NCBI GenBank assembly: GCA_964561705.1
Contig: CAZLQJ010000012.1
Span: 1-29,750, forward strand
DNA: 29,750 nt
Direction of reading: 5' to 3'
DNA from: HGM12587 sp964561705
Lineage (GTDB): Bacteria; Bacillota; Clostridia; Lachnospirales; Lachnospiraceae
Shown: positions 25,083 to 29,750 of the stretch, one piece after another
Numbering within the stretch: the first letter of the stretch is position 1
Layout: every line of letters begins with the position of its first letter
Program-made: the position numbers and the translations under genes
Notes under the pieces: generated by a model
Told to the model about the DNA's origin: nothing
Databases searched by the model: none
The model's input: the letters and a program-made list of their open reading frames with translations, nothing else

Positions 25083-25367
25083 TTATCTTGTAAAAAAGCT
25101 GATCAATCCTTTTAAGATGGTATCCAATTTGGTGATGGATGCTTCTAATCCTTTGATTGTTTTATCGTTGATTTTTCCATCATAGATTGCCTGAATGTAT
25201 TTTTCAACTTGCCGGCAATCCGATTTTAATTCCCATTTTGAAGTTAGATCAAATCGATAATTTCGATCATTCATAGTTTCTTTTGCTTGATCTACCAGTG
25301 TTTGCCCTTGAACAAGTAAAATTTTTACTTCAGGCGGTAAATGATTTTGTTTTGAAAAATTGCTCAT
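25083..25367 (-). CDS. small soluble protein of unknown function
   Basis: A 94-residue protein with no signal peptide or membrane segment. It reads as mostly helical: LPPEVKILLVQGQTLVDQAKE, then a mixed central stretch with DLTSKWELKSDCRQVEKYIQAI, then ITKLDTILKGLISFF. I do not recognise a family. It follows the 80-residue membrane protein gene by 12 bases on the minus strand and is followed by a good terminator, so it is very likely a real gene at the end of a three-gene unit beginning with the PduB-like gene. RBS is modest (GAG/CGGA region before the ATG). Confidence 0.65.
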   Translation of the reverse strand: MSNFSKQNHLPPEVKILLVQGQTLVDQAKETMNDRNYRFDLTSKWELKSDCRQVEKYIQAIYDGKINDKTIKGLEASITKLDTILKGLISFFTR

Positions 25368-25379
25368 AATATCCGCTCT

Positions 25380-25622
25380 TTATTTCTTTTTTGTAAAGCT
25401 TGATTTTTTGTTTGGATCTGTCATCTTCTGCACCAGATTTTGTTTTTTCTTCATTGTAAGCTGTGGATTTTTAAAGATTTTAAATGCAGACCAATAAAAC
25501 ATACAGCCAAGGATTAAAAGAACTGCAACACAGGCATTATTTGCGGCTTTTGTCAGGTACATCCATCCTGCAACAAATATCCAAAAAGTTCCCAATCCTA
25601 AATTTACATATACACGACTCAT
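25380..25622 (-). CDS. small membrane protein of unknown function
   Basis: An 80-residue protein with two hydrophobic segments (about residues 6-24 and 29-50, with a short KAANN turn) and a basic cytosolic tail (KKKQNLVQK ... SSFTKKK). The family was not recognised. GAGGAG lies about 9 bases before the ATG, so translation is well supported. It is 63 bases downstream of the PduB-like gene on the same strand with no clear terminator between, so co-transcription is likely. Confidence 0.68.
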   Translation of the reverse strand: MSRVYVNLGLGTFWIFVAGWMYLTKAANNACVAVLLILGCMFYWSAFKIFKNPQLTMKKKQNLVQKMTDPNKKSSFTKKK

Positions 25623-25685
25623 TTGTTACATCTCCTCAATTACTTTATTATTAATTTATCTGAAAGCATTTGCTTCTCATTTGAT

Positions 25686-26402
25686 TTAAAGATATGGTGT
25701 TCCGGGAATTTCCGGATAACTTCCCATACTGATCAGTAATTCTAATCCCACTTGACGGGCTTCTAATACAGCTTCTTTGACTGCTGCTGCTTCTCCTGAA
25801 AGAGCCAGAATTACTTCATTTGAATGGCTTGTACCGATACTTGGTGTCATATAACTGATAATTTCAACATCTGCTGCCTTTACCGCATGATCGCCCATAA
25901 CAAGGCCGATTGCAGCTGGAGAACCTGCCATAAAGCCAAACGCTTTGCCGGGTTTTGCTCCAAATGCCTTTACCAGAACATCCCCTGCATTGGCTGAAAA
26001 AGCAAATTCCAGATGTCCTGACTGACTGATATAGACTTCTCCAGCATTGCGATTTGTCAATTCTAAGGCAAGTTCTATCGCATGACGTACATCCGATACG
26101 TCACGCCCACCGATCACAATATAGTTACCATGTCCGCCCCATCCTTTGGTATCTCTTGGAAGATCAAAGGATAACAGTTCTGTATTTGTTGCCTTTATGG
26201 CATCGTCCATGGCGGTCAGCTGACCGGCAGCACCTGTACGAGAACTAAAAAGTCCTAATACACGATATTCTGTTCCAATATTCATCTTATTTAAGAGATT
26301 TTCATCAATACCGGATATTACCAGTCCGATCGTATCCAGCACTGCGGTTCCTACAAATTCTGTACGACTGCAATGCATGCTGATCTTGTTTATGTCTATC
26401 AT
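25686..26402 (-). CDS. pduB: PduB-type bacterial microcompartment shell protein (BMC-T), orphan
   Basis: A 238-residue tandem-BMC shell protein that should form trimeric pseudo-hexameric tiles. It closely follows PduB: TEFVGTAVLDTIGLVISGID, EYRVLGLFSSRTGAAGQL, AIKATNTELLSFDLPRDTKG, HGNYIVIGGRDVSDV and AFGFMAGSPAAIGLVMGDHAVKAADVE are all family blocks. It corresponds to the short PduB' form, without the N-terminal extension that in Salmonella PduB ties the enzyme core to the shell. GAGGA is about 7 bases before the ATG. No other shell protein, diol dehydratase, aldehyde dehydrogenase or other cargo gene is within the window. Family assignment firm; role here unknown. Confidence 0.92.
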   Translation of the reverse strand: MIDINKISMHCSRTEFVGTAVLDTIGLVISGIDENLLNKMNIGTEYRVLGLFSSRTGAAGQLTAMDDAIKATNTELLSFDLPRDTKGWGGHGNYIVIGGRDVSDVRHAIELALELTNRNAGEVYISQSGHLEFAFSANAGDVLVKAFGAKPGKAFGFMAGSPAAIGLVMGDHAVKAADVEIISYMTPSIGTSHSNEVILALSGEAAAVKEAVLEARQVGLELLISMGSYPEIPGTPYL

Positions 26403-26484
26403 ATTTAATCCTCAAAATCTGTGATAGTGTATATTTTATGTTGCTTCGTTCGAATCATAACGTTCAAAGCTTATATACATAGAC

Positions 26485-26493
26485 ATTATATCA
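26485..26493 (-). promoter_or_regulatory. probable extended -10 promoter for the PduB-like gene
   Basis: On the minus strand the sequence reads TGATATAAT, an extended -10 with perfect TATAAT; no good -35 is visible at 17 bases. It would give a 5' untranslated leader of about 75 bases. Confidence 0.45.
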
Positions 26494-26519
26494 TGATGCG
26501 AAATTTTTATAAAGCCTAT

Positions 26520-26548
26520 TTGCAAACTTATCCGGAAAAAGATATAAT
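26520..26548 (+). promoter_or_regulatory. promoter of the recombinase gene
   Basis: TTGCAA (26520-26525) and TATAAT (26543-26548) with a 17-base spacer, 34 bases upstream of the recombinase ATG. It is divergent from the PduB-like promoter. Confidence 0.7.
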
Positions 26549-26581
26549 AAATATGAGATTTTACTACATTTGGAGATACTT

Positions 26582-27646
26582 ATGGAAAATGAAAAGAAAA
26601 GTTATCATGAACAATTAAGCATAGAAAATACATTAAAACTGAGGGAACTCCTAAAGCGTCTTCCGCCCTATGTAACAGAGTATTTTCGTGCCATAGAGCC
26701 GACAACGAGTACAAAAACAAGGATTTCCTATGCCTATGATCTGATTGTTTTTTTCAGATTTCTGGTAGACAACAATCCTGTTTATCATAACTATAAGCCA
26801 AAAGATTTTAAAGTATCCGATCTGGATCTTTTGCAGGCAGTCGATCTGGAAGAATATATGGAATATCTGAAGGTATATCAGGATGAAAACGAGAATTTTA
26901 TCAGTAACGGGGAACGCGGGCTCAAAAGGAAAATGTCTGCTCTACGAAGCTTTTATCTATATTTTTACAAGCGTGAAATGATTAAAACAAATCCTACGTT
27001 GTTGGTAGATATGCCGAAATTACATGACAAAGAGATCATTCGTCTAGATCCGGATGAAACAGCACTTCTTTTGGATTTTATTGAAAAAGGCGGCGAAAAT
27101 CTGACCGGACAGCAAAAAGTATATTATGAGAAAACCAAACAACGGGATCTTGCCATTGTAACATTATTGCTGGGGACAGGCATCCGTGTATCTGAATGCG
27201 TGGGACTTGATCTGGAGGATGTAGATTTTCGAAATTATGGAATCAAAGTTGTTCGCAAAGGTGGATCGGAAATGATCATTTATTTTGGAGATGAGGTTGC
27301 CAATGCATTGATGGATTACATCGAAGGGGATCGTCAGGCAGTTACACCTGTTGCCGGACATGAACACGCACTCTTCCTTTCTACCCAGCGAAAGCGTATC
27401 GGTGTCAGGGCTGTTGAAAACCTGGTAAAAAAATATGCAAAACAGGTAACTCCCTTAAAGAAAATTACTCCGCATAAACTAAGAAGTACCTATGGAACCT
27501 CCTTGTATCAGGAAACGGGGGATATTTATCTTGTGGCCGATGTTTTGGGCCATAAAGATGTCAATACGACAAAAAAGCATTATGCTTCCGTTGGAGACAG
27601 CAGACGTCGATCCGCAGCAAAACATGTGAAATTAAGGGAAAGTTAA
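26582..27646 (+). CDS. xerS: XerS-like tyrosine recombinase
   Basis: A 354-residue phage-integrase-family recombinase. The catalytic set is complete: R202 (GTGIRVSE), K226 (VVRKGGS), H298 and R301 (TPHKLR), H324 (LGHKD) and nucleophile Y334 (KHYA). Length, the N-terminal LPPYVTEYFRA segment and TKQRDLAIVTLLLGTGIRVSE resemble streptococcal XerS (356 residues), the single recombinase for chromosome dimer resolution, more than the roughly 300-residue XerC/XerD. The start is ATG 26582, with GGAG 6 bases upstream; an in-frame TTG at 26570 has no RBS. No mobile-element hallmarks surround it, so a housekeeping role is favoured. Confidence 0.85.
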   Translation: MENEKKSYHEQLSIENTLKLRELLKRLPPYVTEYFRAIEPTTSTKTRISYAYDLIVFFRFLVDNNPVYHNYKPKDFKVSDLDLLQAVDLEEYMEYLKVYQDENENFISNGERGLKRKMSALRSFYLYFYKREMIKTNPTLLVDMPKLHDKEIIRLDPDETALLLDFIEKGGENLTGQQKVYYEKTKQRDLAIVTLLLGTGIRVSECVGLDLEDVDFRNYGIKVVRKGGSEMIIYFGDEVANALMDYIEGDRQAVTPVAGHEHALFLSTQRKRIGVRAVENLVKKYAKQVTPLKKITPHKLRSTYGTSLYQETGDIYLVADVLGHKDVNTTKKHYASVGDSRRRSAAKHVKLRES

Positions 27647-27665
27647 CATAAAAATATTATGTTAA
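27643..27665. repeat. AT-rich perfect palindrome over the recombinase stop codon
   Basis: TTAACATAA (27643-27651) and TTATGTTAA (27657-27665) are perfect inverted repeats around a 5-base spacer. The left arm includes the stop codon. It could be a weak hairpin or a protein-binding site. Confidence 0.6.
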
Positions 27666-27672
27666 TTACAGC

Positions 27673-27699
27673 AAAAAGGACAGGTAAATTACCTGTCCT
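27673..27699 (-). terminator. terminator of the RsmH-like gene
   Basis: AGGACAGGT (27677-27685) and ACCTGTCCT (27691-27699) form a 9-bp stem. On the minus strand it is followed by five T (complement of 27673-27677). It may also stop the convergent recombinase transcript, though the plus-strand T-run is poor. Confidence 0.85.
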
Positions 27700-27709
27700 C
27701 ATTTGTTAT

Positions 27710-28759
27710 TTATGCTTTGATTGCCCACCGCATTTTGGTGGATTTTGCACGTGGATTTCGATTGCACTCTTCTGCTGATGGACGAATCACATCTTTTGAG
27801 ATTTCACTGAAAATACCAGCTTTATAGAAATCTTTAAATGCTTTTTTTACCAGTCGATCTTCTCCTGAGTGAAAGGTAAGAATTGCTGCACGTCCTCCCG
27901 GTGCCATGACATCAGGGAGTTTCTCTAAAAAGCTATATAGCACCTCAAATTCACTGTTTACATCAATGCGAAGTGCCTGGAACGTTCTGGCACAGGCCTT
28001 TTTCACAGCTTCCTTTTGTTCTTTTTCAGGGAGGAAACGAAGGGCACGTTCGATCACATCCCGAAGATCTGTCGTGGTTTTGATACCACCGGATTTTTTC
28101 TTTTTTAAGATTTCCTCTGCGATTTCCTCTGCATAGGGCTCATCAGAATTTTCTACCAGCATTCCTACGATTTCTTCATAATCCATGGTCTGAAGTCTGT
28201 CAGCTGCAGATTCTCCTTTTTCTGGATTTAATCGAAGATCCAAAGGTCCTTCTGCCTTATAAGTAAATCCTCTCTCCGGATTGTCTATCTGCATAGATGA
28301 AACGCCTAAATCAGCTAAAATGAAGTCAAACTTTCCGGCTTCTGCCGCAACCTCATCAATATTGGCAAAATTAATCTGTTTGATTGTTAAAATTTCAGGA
28401 CCAAATCCTCTGGAAGCCAAACGTTCTCTAGTCTTTACGATTTCTATCGGGTCAACATCCAAGGCATACAAGTGTCCCTCACCTTTAAGGCATTTCAACA
28501 TTTCAGTGGAATGACCGCCATAACCGAGGGTTGCATCCAATCCTTTTTGTCCCGGCTGAATCTGTAGAAAATCAAGAATTTCCTGCACCATGATCGAAAT
28601 ATGCATTCCGGCAGGTGTACTGCCCTTACTGATAACCTTCTCGATGGTATCCGCATACTTCTCCGGATTTTGTTCTTTATATTTTTCACTGAATTTCTTA
28701 GGATGTGTCCCCTTATATCTCACACGACGTACGTGTTTTACTTCATGATTATTTTCCAT
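27710..28759 (-). CDS. rsmH2: RsmH-family rRNA methyltransferase paralogue, N-terminally extended
   Basis: An SAM-dependent methyltransferase of the RsmH (MraW) family, which N4-methylates C1402 of 16S rRNA. Family blocks are GLDATLGYGGHSTEML (73-88), DFILADLGVSSMQIDNPERGF (split around 150), GPLDLRLNP and ARTFQALRIDVNSE. At 349 residues it exceeds the usual roughly 310 because of a basic N-terminal extension of about 50 residues (KHVRRVRYKGTHPKKF). The normally near-invariant FHSLEDR reads FHSGEDR (296-302). No mraZ, ftsL or ftsI is nearby, so this is probably a second copy. It lies 34 bases downstream of the AICAR transformylase gene on the same strand. Confidence 0.87.
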   Translation of the reverse strand: MENNHEVKHVRRVRYKGTHPKKFSEKYKEQNPEKYADTIEKVISKGSTPAGMHISIMVQEILDFLQIQPGQKGLDATLGYGGHSTEMLKCLKGEGHLYALDVDPIEIVKTRERLASRGFGPEILTIKQINFANIDEVAAEAGKFDFILADLGVSSMQIDNPERGFTYKAEGPLDLRLNPEKGESAADRLQTMDYEEIVGMLVENSDEPYAEEIAEEILKKKKSGGIKTTTDLRDVIERALRFLPEKEQKEAVKKACARTFQALRIDVNSEFEVLYSFLEKLPDVMAPGGRAAILTFHSGEDRLVKKAFKDFYKAGIFSEISKDVIRPSAEECNRNPRAKSTKMRWAIKA

Positions 28760-28793
28760 ATTTTAGAATCCTGTACCTGTTTATACATTGTAA

Positions 28794-29750
28794 TTAATGA
28801 TGGAATAAACGGATGCCTGTAAATGCCATAGCCATATCGTATTTGTTACAGCATTCGATGACAAGATCATCTCGTACAGATCCGCCCGGCTGTGCAATGT
28901 ATTTTACACCGCTTTTTTTCGCTCTTTCAATATTGTCCGGGAATGGGAAAAATGCATCCGATCCGAGAGTAACATTGGTATTTCCATCCAGCCATGCTCT
29001 TTTTGCTTCTTTTGTAAATACTTCAGGTTTTACCTTAAAACGTTTCTGCCATTCACCTTCAGCCAATACATCTTCATATTCATCACCAATATAAACATCG
29101 ATGGCATTATCTCTTTCAGCACGACCTAAAGTATCTAAAAATTGTAAGTCGAGAACCTGTGGAGCCTGACGTAAATACCAGTTATCCGCTTTCTGTCCCG
29201 CAAGTCTTGTACAATGTACACGAGACTGCTGTCCGGCACCAATACCGATCGCCTGACCGCCTTTTACGTAACATACGGAATTTGATTGTGTATATTTTAA
29301 AGTGATCAGAGAAATCTTAAGATCGATCAGTGCTTCTTCCGGAATTTCTTTATTTTCTGTAACAATATTTGCAAATAATTCATCATTGATATTCAGTTCA
29401 TTTCTTCCCTGTTCAAAGGTAATTCCATAAACCTGTTTTCTTTCAATCTGTTCCGGAACATAGGATGGATCGATCTGAATCACATTATAATTTCCTTTTT
29501 TCTTTAAAGAAAGAATTTCCAGAGCTTCTTCTGTATATCCTGGAGCGATGACGCCATCAGATACTTCTCTTTTGATCAATTTTGCAGTATCTGCATCACA
29601 AACATCTGATAATGCAATGAAATCACCAAAAGAAGACATTCGGTCTGCACCTCTGGCTCTTGCATAGGCACAGGCAAGCGGTGATAATTCTCCGAGATCG
29701 TCTACCCAGTAAATCTTAGCCAATGTTTCGGTTAATGGAAGACCTACAGC
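28794..29750 (-). CDS. purH: AICAR formyltransferase (PurH C-terminal-type), 5' end beyond window
   Basis: Penultimate step of purine synthesis: formylation of AICAR by 10-formyl-THF. The frame is open to the window edge (318 residues visible, beginning AVGLPLTETLAKIYWVDD). Blocks such as ACAYARARGADRMSSFGDF, ALSDVCDADTAKLIKREVSDG, KYTQSNSVCYVKGGQAIGIG and QQSRVHCTRLAG resemble animal ATIC far more than the E. coli PurH version. The C-terminus GIRLFHH is also ATIC-like. Whether an IMP cyclohydrolase domain precedes it cannot be seen; in this group a stand-alone transformylase of about 390 residues is expected. A minus-strand TTG at 29723 is inside the domain and is not the start. Confidence 0.9.
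   Translation of the reverse strand, partial: AVGLPLTETLAKIYWVDDLGELSPLACAYARARGADRMSSFGDFIALSDVCDADTAKLIKREVSDGVIAPGYTEEALEILSLKKKGNYNVIQIDPSYVPEQIERKQVYGITFEQGRNELNINDELFANIVTENKEIPEEALIDLKISLITLKYTQSNSVCYVKGGQAIGIGAGQQSRVHCTRLAGQKADNWYLRQAPQVLDLQFLDTLGRAERDNAIDVYIGDEYEDVLAEGEWQKRFKVKPEVFTKEAKRAWLDGNTNVTLGSDAFFPFPDNIERAKKSGVKYIAQPGGSVRDDLVIECCNKYDMAMAFTGIRLFHH

Noticed and set aside
24894..25115. Plus-strand open frame of 73 codons after the LysM gene
   Set aside because: It starts inside the right arm of a terminator, has no proper RBS, runs through the minus-strand terminator at 25054-25078 and into the 3' end of the convergent gene. Its composition is not protein-like.
26438..26466. GTTCGAATCATAACGTTC-like sequence as a LexA box near the PduB-like promoter
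   Set aside because: The half-sites are separated by the wrong number of bases (six rather than four), so it does not fit GAAC-N4-GTTC.
26582..27646. Recombinase as an integrase of a mobile element
   Set aside because: No flanking direct repeats, tRNA gene, excisionase, phage or conjugation genes are seen. Neighbours are ordinary chromosomal genes, and the protein resembles XerS.
1..29750. CRISPR arrays, rRNA, tRNA, insertion sequences, toxin-antitoxin or restriction systems
   Set aside because: I looked for regularly spaced repeats, cloverleaf or rRNA-like segments and transposase motifs on both strands and saw none.

Overview
The window looks like a stretch of low-GC Clostridia chromosome, most likely Lachnospiraceae. 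The grounds are AT-rich codon use, AAGGAG-type ribosome binding sites, gene order (mutL-miaA; DUF4321-radC-mreBCD-PBP2-minCDE-rodA; HlyD-like/ylmE/sepF; lspA-rluD), and the protein families themselves. Almost everything is vertically inherited core genome. I see no rRNA, tRNA, CRISPR array, insertion sequence or prophage. The assignment is from recognition only; no search was run.

Region by region. Positions 1-6910 form a tightly overlapping plus-strand operon: mutL (missing its first few codons), miaA, a PLP enzyme of the YnbB type, and two unrelated FAD-dependent oxidoreductases. The start-stop overlaps are 4 or 8 bases. After a small intercistronic hairpin, 6963-17587 is a cell-shape and division block: DUF4321 membrane protein, radC, an unusual MreB, mreC, mreD, a very long PBP2, minC, minD, minE, rodA, a methylglyoxal-synthase-like gene and a lipoprotein-type D,D-carboxypeptidase. 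A separately promoted small P-loop protein (17658-18077) ends in a terminator. Next comes a HlyD-like/ylmE/sepF group ending in a terminator (20904), then aroB, lspA and rluD, then a separately promoted cytidylate-kinase-like gene.

From 24160 the layout loosens. There are tandem hairpins, then a short membrane-anchored LysM protein behind a consensus sigma-A promoter overlaid with four LexA/DinR-like half-palindromes. This is the signature of a YneA-type SOS division inhibitor. A convergent minus-strand group follows: a lone PduB-type bacterial microcompartment shell protein and two small proteins of unknown function. Divergent from it is a tyrosine recombinase resembling XerS. The right end carries two minus-strand genes: an extended RsmH paralogue outside any mra/fts cluster, and an AICAR formyltransferase of the animal-ATIC-like type, cut by the window edge.

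How the genes work together: the central 13 kb supplies elongation (MreB/C/D, PBP2, RodA), septum placement (MinCDE), Z-ring tethering (SepF) and peptidoglycan trimming (D,D-carboxypeptidase). The LysM protein would halt division after DNA damage, and XerS would resolve chromosome dimers. The most interesting departures are the MreB with altered nucleotide-site residues, the SOS operator array, the orphan microcompartment shell gene, and the methylglyoxal synthase with Glu at the catalytic Asp position.
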